From: Streptosporangium lutulentum
GTDB lineage: Bacteria; Actinomycetota; Actinomycetes; Streptosporangiales; Streptosporangiaceae
Length of the DNA: 64,000 nt
Direction of reading: 5' to 3'
Assembly (NCBI RefSeq): GCF_030811455.1
Contig: NZ_JAUSQU010000002.1
Coordinates: 22,884 to 86,883 of the forward strand
Both the position numbers and the translations under genes were made by a program. Positions 1-7,474 of this stretch are shown in pieces; the first letter of the stretch is position 1; every line of letters starts with the position of its first letter. The notes below the pieces were generated by a model. It searched no databases, had not been told where the DNA came from, and worked only from the letters and a program-made list of their open reading frames with translations.

Positions 1-101
1 TCGCTTTGTACGACTACATCGATGAGCAGCTGAGCTCCGGCAAGGAGCTACTGCTTCGTGACAGTGAGAGCGGCGAAGTCCAAGTGATCAGGCTGCTGTG
101 A
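1..101 (+). CDS. C-terminal fragment of an unidentified protein
   Basis: An open frame enters from the left edge and ends at TGA 99-101, leaving 32 residues (starts ALYDYIDEQL, ends VQVIRLL). The start lies outside the window and no family can be named from this tail. The pattern, an acidic helix followed by short polar and hydrophobic strands, is that of a folded C-terminus. A long stem-loop begins 27 bases after the stop, which supports this as a true gene end. Confidence 0.5.
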   Translation, partial: ALYDYIDEQLSSGKELLLRDSESGEVQVIRLL

Positions 102-128
102 CTCCCGCAGCCTGATCTACTGAGCGTC

Positions 129-179
129 GAAGCGCCGCCGCGGTGGCACTGTCCACAGTGATCGTCGCGTCGGCGCTTC
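129..179 (+). terminator. long imperfect stem-loop after the edge gene
   Basis: Arms GAAGCGCCG (129-137) and CGGCGCTTC (171-179) pair perfectly. An inner CACTG/CAGTG pair continues the stem around a TCCA loop. The hairpin follows the partial gene and precedes a pyrimidine-rich stretch. No T-run follows, so terminator function is inferred. Confidence 0.4.
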
Positions 180-302
180 ACCTTTCCTTCCCCAAAACGA
201 TCACCGAAGGTCTCTCCCAGTGCCAAAGCTCGGGCCCTGCCAAGACCAGCGTTGCGCGGTTGTGGGGCCGAGTTCGTCACCTACTGCCTGACGCCTGACC
301 GA

Positions 303-557
303 TCACGGGAAGGCGAGCTGTCCGTGACCGGTCAGGCGGCGATCAATGGTGTGGTCGAAATCCTCAGAGGGTGGCCTCTTGCTAACGGAGAGCACCTTTC
401 CTGTTGCGACATCCATGGTCACATAGGTTTGACCAGCAGCAACGGTCTGATCAACAGCCGTGGCGACGGGTGACACCAGGAGAGCTGAGCACATCACCGA
501 TGCCATCGAAAAGGGCAGGGCGAGTCGTCCGACTGCTGCTGAGAATGACACGCGCAT
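303..557 (-). CDS. small secreted protein with signal peptide
   Basis: This 84-residue protein begins MRVSFSAAVGRLALPF and has a classic signal peptide: a basic start, a hydrophobic stretch to about residue 28, and an Ala-rich cleavage region near VSPVATA. The mature part is about 50 residues, with no cysteine and no recognised motif (QTVAAGQTYVTMDVATGKV). The ATG at 557 was chosen over an upstream one in the same frame because GGAGAAACC sits directly before it and the signal peptide starts there. The family is not recognised. It is probably exported through Sec and cell-wall associated or free. Confidence 0.6.
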   Translation of the reverse strand: MRVSFSAAVGRLALPFSMASVMCSALLVSPVATAVDQTVAAGQTYVTMDVATGKVLSVSKRPPSEDFDHTIDRRLTGHGQLAFP

Positions 558-778
558 GGTTTCTCCGAACTGAGAGTTTGGCACTGCTGGTATCGATCGA
601 GGTGGGAGAGCCATAGCGTGCCGCCGCGCCACAAGGCCTTGACGCCGAGCTTCAGGTCGCTCGTGGCCAGCGGTGCAGACCGGAGCGATACCCACGGTGG
701 AGGCCTCGGGCCGTTCGATGATGAACAGGCTGTTGTGAGGGCCAGGACCGGCCTGGCGAGGCGGCTGCGGTCCTCCGC

Positions 779-1816
779 TCACGCCAAATCAGCGAAGTCA
801 CGCACCGTTGCTGAGCCTGATCCAACAACGTAGGTCCCGCTCCCCACGCCGACCTCTTCTGAGCGCATCTTGAGATCTTCGACGTTCAGCTCTGGTGGCC
901 AGAGCGTTCCACACTCAGACCAGCGCACGCCCTCCATATCAATATCGATCAAGCTGGCGGCGCGTAAATCAGCTGTGGTGAAGTCATTTAAGAAGGCCTG
1001 TAGCGAGTCCTCCTGGCAGATCGATACATCTTGGCCCAGCACTTCACCGATGACCCGCCGGACCCTCTGCGCGTACAAATTGACGAGGTCATGGACGCGA
1101 TCGAGGGCGAGAGCAAGAGCGAGAGCAAGAGCGAGAGCGTGGTCGAGGACGAGGACGAGGCGGAGATTGCGGGCGCGGGCGAGACCGAAGATGCGGGCGC
1201 GGCCGAAGCCGAGGACAAGGGCTCGGACGAGGTCATGTGCACGGTCGAAGGCGCAGGCGAGGACGGGATCGAGGACGCGGACGAGGTCGCGATCGCGGTC
1301 TTGGACGAGGTTTCGGACGAGGGCGAGGTCGCCTTTGAGGTCGCGGGCGCGGGCGAGGGCGAGGTCGAGGTCGAGGTCGCGGGCGAGGTCGCGTTTGAGG
1401 TCGCGGGCGAGATCGTGGGTAAAGCTGTAAGCGAGGGTGAGGTCATGGTCGAGGGCAAGAACGAGGGCGAGCTCACGAGATACCGCTACGACGTTGGGGT
1501 GGCGCCGTAGTGTCAGGCGGACTTGTGGGCTGATCGAATGCGGAGTCTGCTCCAGGGGGGTGAGGTTCTGCTTTTCTGCGTGCGTTCTCGGCTGGGTAGT
1601 CGGCGAGTGCAGGATCGCGGCGAGGCCAGCTTCGACGTCGAGGATGGTGTCGAGGTCGTCCACAAGGGCGGTGTGACGGGATGGAAGGAGAGCCTCACGC
1701 AGGCCGGCTTCGACGTCGAGAACGGTGTCGAGGTCCCTCATGAGGGAGATCTGGTGTTCTTCAAGCCAGTGGTCGACGGTCTCCTCGTGGTGACCGGGCT
1801 GATGGTGGATGCTCAC
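779..1816 (-). CDS. helical partner protein of the ECF sigma factor, repeat-expanded
   Basis: The 345-residue product starts at GTG 1816, which overlaps the sigma-factor stop by four bases (GTGA), so translation is probably coupled. The N-terminus holds two related segments, DLDTVLDVEAGL and DLDTILDVEAGL. Residues of roughly 120-235 are low complexity, built from L-A-R-D-L-like dipeptide units. The C-terminus has a VRW..GTLWPPEL segment, then RSEEV and GTYVV. The same C-terminal signature, in the same gene order, occurs in the protein at 13233-14048, which lacks the expansion. It may be a regulator of its sigma factor or an output protein; no catalytic motif is seen. The DNA repeat leaves several frames open on both strands, but only this frame carries the paralogous C-terminus. 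Confidence 0.75.
   Translation of the reverse strand: MSIHHQPGHHEETVDHWLEEHQISLMRDLDTVLDVEAGLREALLPSRHTALVDDLDTILDVEAGLAAILHSPTTQPRTHAEKQNLTPLEQTPHSISPQVRLTLRRHPNVVAVSRELALVLALDHDLTLAYSFTHDLARDLKRDLARDLDLDLALARARDLKGDLALVRNLVQDRDRDLVRVLDPVLACAFDRAHDLVRALVLGFGRARIFGLARARNLRLVLVLDHALALALALALALDRVHDLVNLYAQRVRRVIGEVLGQDVSICQEDSLQAFLNDFTTADLRAASLIDIDMEGVRWSECGTLWPPELNVEDLKMRSEEVGVGSGTYVVGSGSATVRDFADLA
1092..1430. repeat. hexanucleotide-type coding repeat tract
   Basis: About 340 bases are made of degenerate six-base units such as GAGGTC, GCGGGC, GAGAGC and GAGGAC. They encode the L-A-R-D repeats of the minus-strand partner protein. Because the period is six, other frames also lack stops and yield spurious Arg/Ala/Ser-rich or Glu/Val/Ala-rich open frames. 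Such tracts can change length by slippage. Confidence 0.7.
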
Positions 1817-2394
1817 TGTTCCCCGTCCCTTGTCATGAGGTGCTGGGCTGTAGCGCGGCGGGCTTTCTTCAGGCTCGCGCTGACCGCGTTCGGAGTGATG
1901 CGGAGCTGTTCGGCGATCTCGGAGGGGGTGTAACCGCTGAGCGTCCAGGCCAGGACCTGGCGCTGACGGTGCGGGAGGCTCCGTAAAATCCCAAGCGTGT
2001 CGTGCTGGGCTTCCCATTCCGCGGCGGCGTTGTCACAGGGAAGCAGTGCTGTCGCTTCGGGGACGTGTTCGAGGGGCTCCTCATGGGCGCTGGCCACCAT
2101 GCGAACCAAGGCGCGTGAGGCCACTGTGTGAACCCATGCCTTCGGCTGATTAATCTCACCCCAGCGCTGATACGCCTTGATCATGGTCTCCTGGGCGATG
2201 TCGGTGGCGACAGGTAACGCCGCACCCTGGTTAACCAGAAAGCCGACCAGCTGGCAGAGGGTAGAGCGGTAAAAGGAGGAGAACTCCTCATCGATCGCGA
2301 GCCGCGCCGCGCTGCGTTCCTCAAGCGTGCCATGGCGGCTCGCAGCTGGGGAGGCCGGGGATGTGGTGCGCTCCGACGGGTCATGATCGCTCAC
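1813..2394 (-). CDS. ECF-type RNA polymerase sigma factor (copy 1)
   Basis: This 193-residue group IV sigma factor has region 2 at about residues 35-105 (EEFSSFYRSTLCQLVGFL, DIAQETMIKAYQRW, QPKAWVHTVA). Region 4 follows at about 130-185, with LPHRQRQVLAW and the recognition helix region PSEIAEQLRITPNAVSASLK. It would direct core polymerase to a specific promoter set. It sits between a one-helix membrane protein (overlap 2391-2394) and the repeat-expanded partner (overlap 1813-1816). All three start or stop within GTGA overlaps, so they form one tightly coupled operon. A membrane protein next to an ECF sigma often signals anti-sigma control, but no zinc-binding anti-sigma motif is present. Confidence 0.88.
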   Translation of the reverse strand: MSDHDPSERTTSPASPAASRHGTLEERSAARLAIDEEFSSFYRSTLCQLVGFLVNQGAALPVATDIAQETMIKAYQRWGEINQPKAWVHTVASRALVRMVASAHEEPLEHVPEATALLPCDNAAAEWEAQHDTLGILRSLPHRQRQVLAWTLSGYTPSEIAEQLRITPNAVSASLKKARRATAQHLMTRDGEQ

Positions 2395-2633
2395 GCCGCC
2401 CTGCCCTTTGTCGGAGCCTGAGTGTGGGTCAGCGTCATGCGCGGGCGGCGTCCCGCGCCTCGCTCCTCGTTAAACTCCAGCTGACCACCGTGCGTGATCA
2501 CTTTGGCCATGTCGGTAAGGGACTGGTCTTGGATCTGTGCGGGTCGGACCCGCCGACGCAGCCGCAGCAATAAGCCCAGTAGCGCGCACGTCTGAGCCGT
2601 CACGATCGTGACCACTGCCGTAGCCGTGTCCAT
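2391..2633 (-). CDS. small single-helix membrane protein of the sigma unit (copy 1)
   Basis: This 80-residue protein has an N-terminal transmembrane helix (about residues 5-24) followed by a stop-transfer cluster RLRRRVRP and a polar cytoplasmic tail. GAGGAG six bases before ATG 2633 fixes the start; a longer in-frame version lacks such a site. It is the first gene of the sigma operon and overlaps the sigma start by four bases. The gene at 12407-12643 has the same size, topology and position beside the second sigma factor. It may tether or sense for the sigma/partner system, but nothing in the tail identifies a known anti-sigma domain. Confidence 0.75.
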   Translation of the reverse strand: MDTATAVVTIVTAQTCALLGLLLRLRRRVRPAQIQDQSLTDMAKVITHGGQLEFNEERGAGRRPRMTLTHTQAPTKGRAA

Positions 2634-3018
2634 GTGTCTCCTCATAGGGGGCCCGCCGATCGAGCCCTTCATGGAGTAAGAGCCCGAACTGGCTGTCCAT
2701 ATGAACCTCACAATCAAGATCTTTTTACGCAGGCCTCCGCGTCCCTGCGCACCTGGCGCGCCTCGGCGCCGGCCCGCTCGGTCCGAGCCCGCTCGGCGGC
2801 GCCAGCTGCCGGTGGGCTGCTCGGTGGTTGGCGCGGCCGTGGTGATCTCGGAGGTAGCGGTCACGGTTAGCGTGGCTCGGGGCGCTCCCCGGGAGGGTCT
2901 CCGCAAAGCACCTCGGCGTGGGCCGCTCCATGCTGTACCGGGCCCTGGAAAGCGACGACCGGCAGTAGAGTTCGTGGGAGTTACCAAAAAGTCGGAGGGG
3001 TTGTCTACCTTTTGAGGC
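2634..3018. promoter_or_regulatory. divergent intergenic region
   Basis: There are 385 bases between the leftward sigma operon and the rightward Abi-like gene. A strong GAGGAG ribosome site for the leftward gene lies at its left edge. Otherwise I see only GC-rich sequence with no convincing small gene; promoters for both directions must lie here. Confidence 0.5.
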
Positions 3019-3858
3019 GTGTCCTCAAGATCCAGCACTTGGTGGCCTCTTCGTGAGCGCCGTGCCGGTAAAATCGGCCCCCGCGACCCCGTCTACGACC
3101 TGCCCGCGTATCTGGAGAAGATGCTTCAATCGTGGCTGAAGCTCGTCCTGGAGGACTTCCCAGGGCTGGGTATGTCTCTGCAACTGCGACTGCGCAAGAA
3201 CGTCATCACTATGCCCCGCGGCGACGAGCTTCTAGAAGCCATCGACGCCGCACTGACGACTATGCGTCCGATGCTCTACAGCGACGACTACACGATGTAC
3301 GAACAGCGTGCAATGTGGAAGCACCTCGTCGACCAGCTCCAGGAGCGTCTGCAGGAAGCGGACTCGGTGTGGCGAATCAGCGATGACCGAGGCGAACTTG
3401 AAACCCGTGTGGACGACACCGTGCACGCGGCTGCGCAGGCCGTTATGCATAAACCATATGACGCGGCCGCGCACCTGCAGAAAGCGTGGACCGCAGCCTA
3501 CGCCTTTCGGCCCGATCCGAGTCTGGCCTACAGCGAGGCCGTCAAGGCGGTCGAGGCGGCAGTGATCCCCTTGACTCTGCCGAATGCCGGCACACCGACC
3601 CTGGGCAGCGTGTTGAGCCACCTTGAGGGCGGGGCTGCAAGTAAATACACCTTAGTGATCGACGACAAGGTTGGTGCGCCCGCCTCGGCCTCTGCAGTTA
3701 CCGCGCTAATGCGGGTGCTGTGGGACGGTCACCGTGATCGGCATCCAGGTGGCGGCACATCCAAGCCGATCACCTTGGAGTCCGCACGGGCAGCGGTGCA
3801 GATCGCGGTGACGGTGGTTCACCTGTTCTCCAGCGGCGCGGTCGTCAAGATGCCCTGA
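3019..3858 (+). CDS. Abi-like (abortive infection C-terminal type) hypothetical protein
   Basis: This 279-residue soluble protein has a helical N-terminal half. Its C-terminal half (about residues 170-275) carries DPSLAYSEAVKAVEA, then LGSVLSHL, LWDGHRDRHPGG and ESARAAVQIAVTVVHLF. This layout resembles the C-terminal domain of AbiJ-type and other abortive-infection proteins, which pair an acidic helix with an R-x-x-x-H-like cluster (here RDRHPGG). The exact family is inferred by resemblance. The GTG start at 3019 is weakly supported. It lies in a defence-rich stretch beside AbiTii, nuclease and toxin-antitoxin genes. No signal peptide or membrane helix is seen. Confidence 0.65.
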   Translation: MSSRSSTWWPLRERRAGKIGPRDPVYDLPAYLEKMLQSWLKLVLEDFPGLGMSLQLRLRKNVITMPRGDELLEAIDAALTTMRPMLYSDDYTMYEQRAMWKHLVDQLQERLQEADSVWRISDDRGELETRVDDTVHAAAQAVMHKPYDAAAHLQKAWTAAYAFRPDPSLAYSEAVKAVEAAVIPLTLPNAGTPTLGSVLSHLEGGAASKYTLVIDDKVGAPASASAVTALMRVLWDGHRDRHPGGGTSKPITLESARAAVQIAVTVVHLFSSGAVVKMP

Positions 3859-4296
3859 CCTCAGGCGTTCCCATCTGCCGCTCTCCCACGGGTCTGCATG
3901 CGGGGCTGCAGGCATACCAACCGGCTGGTGGTAGGACAACAAGCCTCTATTTCTGCTCGCGGAGATGGAATGCGAGATGATTCGCGAGCACACCCTGGGC
4001 GGTGGCCGCAGCCACCGCCCAGGGCCGTTAACGCATGCCTGGTCCGGCCTACATCGTCGGCGTCAACGCTTGGAACCCCGCCGCGGCTTACCCCGACCGG
4101 GGCGCGGTCACCTGCCGAGGCTGCCTGAAGCTCCCCTTCCAGGGACCCGGCGGCGAGCAACTGGAAGTTGTTCCCCGAGTCGGGATCGGCCTCCTCCGGA
4201 GACGCCCCGGTGACCGCAGGAGCTGACCCTCAACTGGACTTTCGCGAGCTTCGCGACACTCTCACACGCGCGAGCCGACGACAGCCCCTCCGAACG
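3859..4296. other. intergenic stretch between converging genes
   Basis: This stretch holds a strong hairpin at 3993-4024 and otherwise no convincing gene. Short open frames here have no ribosome site or recognisable protein features. Confidence 0.5.
3993..4024. terminator. perfect 14-bp stem-loop, bidirectional terminator candidate
   Basis: CCCTGGGCGGTGGC (3993-4006) and GCCACCGCCCAGGG (4011-4024) pair perfectly around a CGCA loop. It lies between the rightward Abi-like gene and the leftward AbiTii gene, where both transcripts need to end. Confidence 0.7.
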
Positions 4297-4476
4297 TTAC
4301 CCTCCAAGCCAGGGCCAGTCCCACTTGAGCCACTGCCCGAGTCCGGCGATCGTCCCGACGAGCGCGACCACGAACCCTAGCCCTGCCCAGATCCACCCCC
4401 ACTTCTGGTTACCGGTGGCCGGTGAGGCAGCCGTGCCGTTCACCGTTGCCGCGCTCGGGCCGCCGCCCGAAGTGTC
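4297..4476 (-). pseudogene. in-frame C-terminal membrane tail of the AbiTii protein beyond TAG
   Basis: Reading on past TAG 4477-4479 without changing frame gives DTSGGG, a short Ala/Thr linker, then TGNQKWGWIWAG and FVVALVGTIAGLGQWLKW before TAA 4297-4299. This is a convincing aromatic-flanked transmembrane helix, as found at the end of many AbiTii proteins. The simplest reading is a recent nonsense mutation that removed the membrane anchor. A sequencing error or suppressed stop is possible. Confidence 0.6.
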
Positions 4477-5157
4477 CTACAGGACGAACTGGTGCCCGTC
4501 GCCGCCGTTGACCACGATGTTCACCGCCCGGTCAGCCTGGGCGGCGGAGGGCACTTCCTGGCCAGTAGGCATCGTTGCGACGAGCTCGGCGACAAGCTGG
4601 GTCAGCACCGTGCGGACGTGATCGACCACGCCGAGCAGTTCGGCCGGACTGACCCGCCAGTAGATGGCGCTGACCATCTGCCGTTGGGGGATCTCGCCCT
4701 TCTCCCAGCCGCGCGTCGTCATCAAGTTCGCCACCATGGCGGACTGGGAGAAGGTGTAGGTCAGATGTTCGTCCTGCGCCTGCGCCTTTCGGGCTTCGGC
4801 TTCGAGGACCACGATCTTTTGGCGAAGGTGCATCTCCTCGCCGATGTCGGCGCGGACCTCCTTCGGCAACATCGCGGGCGCGATCTGTTGAGGAATTCGG
4901 TTGAGACCGGCTCGGTTGGTGTTGTCCATGTAGAGCGAGGCATTGACGATCCGGTACGGCGGCAGCTCATCGTCCAGCTCGTAGCCGTTCAGCTCTTTCA
5001 GCGCCCAGTCCCGAAGATGCTGGGACTTGGCGCGGCCGCCCAGCGCGACGCATAGGCGGAGCACGTCCGCGATGGACGTGTTCAGGTCGAGAGCACCGCG
5101 TTCGATCTGGTCGAGGTAAGACGCATCCCGATCAGGTAGGGGAGTATGTTCTGCCAC
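4477..5157 (-). CDS. AbiTii-domain protein, probably cut short by an amber codon
   Basis: This 226-residue product has an AbiTii-like N-terminal domain (about residues 14-60: LDQIERGALD, SIADVLRLCVALGGRAKSQ, LRDWALKELNGY). A helical and coiled middle follows, then a VNIVVNGGDGHQFVL end. AbiTii proteins are found in abortive-infection contexts. The frame stops at TAG 4477-4479 but stays open in the same frame for another 59 codons, which encode a typical C-terminal membrane helix (see 4297-4476). The protein as read is therefore probably a truncated form, or is completed by readthrough. Neighbours are nuclease and Abi genes. Confidence 0.8.
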   Translation of the reverse strand: MAEHTPLPDRDASYLDQIERGALDLNTSIADVLRLCVALGGRAKSQHLRDWALKELNGYELDDELPPYRIVNASLYMDNTNRAGLNRIPQQIAPAMLPKEVRADIGEEMHLRQKIVVLEAEARKAQAQDEHLTYTFSQSAMVANLMTTRGWEKGEIPQRQMVSAIYWRVSPAELLGVVDHVRTVLTQLVAELVATMPTGQEVPSAAQADRAVNIVVNGGDGHQFVL

Positions 5158-5357
5158 CTGTCCAGTGTCCCGCCGGTTTCCTCACGGTTGTTAACCCTGC
5201 CAGGGCAGCGCCGAGACAAGGAGCGCTGTAGCCTCGGGGAGATTTTGGCCGAATACCGCTGACATGGACTAACACAGGGTGATTCCGTTTGCTGGGCGTA
5301 CGGTGGAGGTATGGCCGGAGGCCGCCGGTGCCAGCGCAGCGGCTCGCCGCAGCGCTG

Positions 5358-5576
5358 CTACCGATCAAGGTAGTAGAGCGCCTGACCTGTGGCGTGGTCG
5401 TAGAAGGTCGCGCCGGCGAACCAACCGAGAGGCTGTCCGCCTTGTGCCGCGTAGAGCCAATCACCCTGGCGCCAGGCCCACCAAGTGCCGCTACCCTGCC
5501 GCCAGAAATCCCGCCCGTTGTCGGTCCAGGCGAACGTCCGTCCGCTGTTGTGCTCATACAGCCACTCCGATGACAT
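5358..5576 (-). CDS. small Trp/Tyr-rich protein
   Basis: This 72-residue protein is unusually rich in Trp, Tyr and Gly (SSEWLYEHNSGRTFAW, GTWWAWRQGDWLY, PLGWFAG, LYYLDR). The pattern suggests two or three beta-hairpin repeats. It has no signal peptide or membrane helix. The start is the ATG at 5576; no strong ribosome site precedes it. The function is not recognised. Its direction matches the AbiTii gene downstream and the nuclease operon upstream. Confidence 0.6.
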   Translation of the reverse strand: MSSEWLYEHNSGRTFAWTDNGRDFWRQGSGTWWAWRQGDWLYAAQGGQPLGWFAGATFYDHATGQALYYLDR

Positions 5577-5710
5577 GCCCGGAGCGTAGGGGGATCACCG
5601 ACAAGAACGCGCTGTCCTCAGCCCGGGGTGACCCGACCGGCCGCCCCCAGGAAGCGCCCATCCCCCAGGGCCATGACCAATGATCGCAGTCGCGCCCCGG
5701 CGGGCAGCGC

Positions 5711-6472
5711 TCACTCGAAATGCTCCACACCTGAGACCTCGCGCTGGGGGGGATGACGGGTCAGCCGGGGCGCGGTGTGCCGTAGCCGTCGCCAGCGCCG
5801 AAGCGGCAGGCTCAACCGCAACAACTGGTGCAGCGTGATCCCGTCCTCAGCCCAGCGCGCCAACTCCTTACGGCCGATGAGATGGATACGGAAGTCCTGC
5901 GCGCGTCGGCGGGCATCACGGGTGAAGTCCCCGTTGGTGACGATGACCGCGATGTCGGCGCCGTGAGTGGGCTGAGCCGTGCCGTTGACCTGGTAGAGCA
6001 CCGGCGCCCCGACCTTGTTGCCGGTGGTGGTGTGCTTACACTGCACCACGATGACGCCGCCAACGCGGTCACGGCCGATGACATCGGCGGCCTGGTCGCC
6101 GCGCTGCCCGACGCGCCGAGCCTGGATGCCATCGCGGATCATGAGATCACGTGTGGCATATTCGAACGCAGTCGAGCCCATGGCGTCCAGATCTGCAAGG
6201 CTCAGCCGTAAAGCGGAAAGCCGTTCGGTTCGCTGACGTTCCGCCCGCAGCGTCCATTGCCACCAGGTTCCCGCGCCGATTACGGCGCAACCCGCCATCG
6301 CCGCCGTGATATACCAGTGGCTGAAAATCAAGCCGATGACGGCCCGGATTACATCGAGCGCCAATAGCCCAGCGAAGCCCGCGAAAACAGCTGCGGCAGC
6401 CCACTCCGTGACCCCCAAGGGCATTCGCGGACGCGGAAGCCACGATATCTGCTTGGCTACCCAGCGCTTCAC
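5711..6472 (-). CDS. membrane-anchored Mrr-like restriction endonuclease
   Basis: The 253-residue protein starts with two membrane helices (about residues 24-45 and 52-70). A PD-(D/E)xK nuclease domain of Mrr type follows (about 90-215): the helix STAFEYATRDLM, then RRVGQRGDQAADVI with the catalytic aspartate, and VIVVQCKH as the QxK motif. A basic tail follows. Mrr-family enzymes cleave DNA, often modified DNA; here the anchor would place the nuclease at the inner face of the membrane. Its GTG start overlaps the stop of the upstream small membrane protein by four bases, so the two are co-translated. Confidence 0.85.
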   Translation of the reverse strand: MKRWVAKQISWLPRPRMPLGVTEWAAAAVFAGFAGLLALDVIRAVIGLIFSHWYITAAMAGCAVIGAGTWWQWTLRAERQRTERLSALRLSLADLDAMGSTAFEYATRDLMIRDGIQARRVGQRGDQAADVIGRDRVGGVIVVQCKHTTTGNKVGAPVLYQVNGTAQPTHGADIAVIVTNGDFTRDARRRAQDFRIHLIGRKELARWAEDGITLHQLLRLSLPLRRWRRLRHTAPRLTRHPPQREVSGVEHFE

Positions 6473-6735
6473 GGGCCCTCAGACGGCAGCGGCGGCTCTG
6501 ACGGCATAGGAGGGTCCTGCGCTGAGTCGGCGTCACCGACCTGGGTAGGAGCAGCCGATTCGGAGACCGAAGGGGCCGGCTGAGGTGGGGCGGATTGCTG
6601 CTCGATTGACCCTTGGATCCAGAACCATGCCAGCGCCGCAAGCCCTGCGGCCACCACCCATCCCGACCCCTTCACCTTTTTCGGCGTGGATTTTTTTACC
6701 CAATGGCCGCGCCGATAATACTTCCCCTCTGGCAT
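6469..6735 (-). CDS. small bitopic membrane protein paired with the Mrr-like nuclease
   Basis: This 88-residue protein has a basic N-terminus (MPEGKYYRRGHWVKKSTPKK), one membrane helix (about residues 26-42, WVVAAGLAALAWFWIQ) and a Pro/Ser/Glu-rich C-terminal tail. The ATG at 6735 was chosen because GGGAG lies eight bases upstream; an earlier in-frame start has no such site. The four-base overlap with the nuclease gene suggests a two-protein membrane unit. The family is not recognised. Confidence 0.65.
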   Translation of the reverse strand: MPEGKYYRRGHWVKKSTPKKVKGSGWVVAAGLAALAWFWIQGSIEQQSAPPQPAPSVSESAAPTQVGDADSAQDPPMPSEPPLPSEGP

Positions 6736-6914
6736 GGTCACTCCCTCTGCGAAAGATGCGTTTAATGCTCTGTTGGCTGAAACAGATGTAAGCATGCCGC
6801 TCTGACAAATTCATGCAGATTGGAAATCGCGGAGGAGCGCCTAACGCAGAGATCTCTTTCCTCACGGTGAGGGAATTCTCGCTACAGCGGAGATACGACA
6901 GGCAGGTGGTGGGG

Positions 6915-7160
6915 TCAGCCTGCCCAGAGAATGTCGTACACGGTGACGGTACGAGCGGGCCGGTCCAGGAAGAACGCCACGATGCCGTGCTCGCCGAAGG
7001 TGGCGTGCCGGAAGTTGGGTTCCTCGCTGCGGATCGGGCTGCTGTCCAGCGGGTCGTCTCCGATCTCCAGCAGTCGCTCCACGAGCGTGGTGAACGCCTC
7101 GGGCGGCAGTCCGGGGATCTTGCTGGAGGCGGAGGCGTGGTAGGTGATGTGGTAGTTCAC
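6915..7160 (-). CDS. RelE/ParE-like toxin
   Basis: This 81-residue protein starts at GTG 7160 inside a GTGA overlap with the upstream antitoxin stop. It has the RelE-fold strand pattern: NYHITYHASA, a helix LPPEAFTTLVERLLEI, then NFRHATFGEHGIVAFFLD and RTVTVYDILWAG. Family members act as mRNA interferases or gyrase poisons; active residues cannot be assigned by eye. The gene order, antitoxin then toxin with overlap, is standard for type II systems. Confidence 0.75.
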   Translation of the reverse strand: MNYHITYHASASSKIPGLPPEAFTTLVERLLEIGDDPLDSSPIRSEEPNFRHATFGEHGIVAFFLDRPARTVTVYDILWAG

Positions 7161-7474
7161 GCGGGGCGGCTGGCGGAGCGGGCGGCCACGAGGTCGGCCC
7201 ATCCGGGGATGACGTCTTCGGCGGGTACGGTGTTGATGCCGGCGGCGGCCTCGGCGCGGGCCTGCTCGTGGCCGGGGCTGGCGTACATGAGGGCGCGCAG
7301 GTGCCAGAGGTGGAGAACCTTCTGGAGTTGCCGGTAGCGCCAGGGCTCGGCGGCGGCCTCCAGGGCGGCGCGGTAGTCGGCCAGGAACTGAAGACGATGC
7401 TCGGCCGGCAGACGGCTCAGGATGTCGTCGGGGTCGTGCCCGGCGCCGTGGTGGTCCTCCGGCTGAGCTGTCAT
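7157..7474 (-). CDS. antitoxin of the RelE-like pair (DUF6247-like)
   Basis: The 105-residue protein begins MTAQPEDHHGAGHDPDDILSR. It contains a helical core, LPAEHRLQFLADYRAALEAA, and a helix rich in Trp, Leu and Arg, WRYRQLQKVLHLWHLRAL. It resembles actinobacterial DUF6247 antitoxin-type proteins. GAGGAGATGAC before ATG 7474 fixes the start. It probably neutralises the toxin encoded directly downstream and represses the pair; no DNA-binding motif is obvious. Confidence 0.7.
   Translation of the reverse strand: MTAQPEDHHGAGHDPDDILSRLPAEHRLQFLADYRAALEAAAEPWRYRQLQKVLHLWHLRALMYASPGHEQARAEAAAGINTVPAEDVIPGWADLVAARSASRPA

Noticed and set aside
870..1510. Plus-strand open frames rich in Arg/Ala/Ser or Glu/Val/Ala across the hexamer tract
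   Set aside because: The six-base repeat removes stops from many frames. Only the minus-strand frame has a conserved C-terminus shared with a paralogue and a coupled start.
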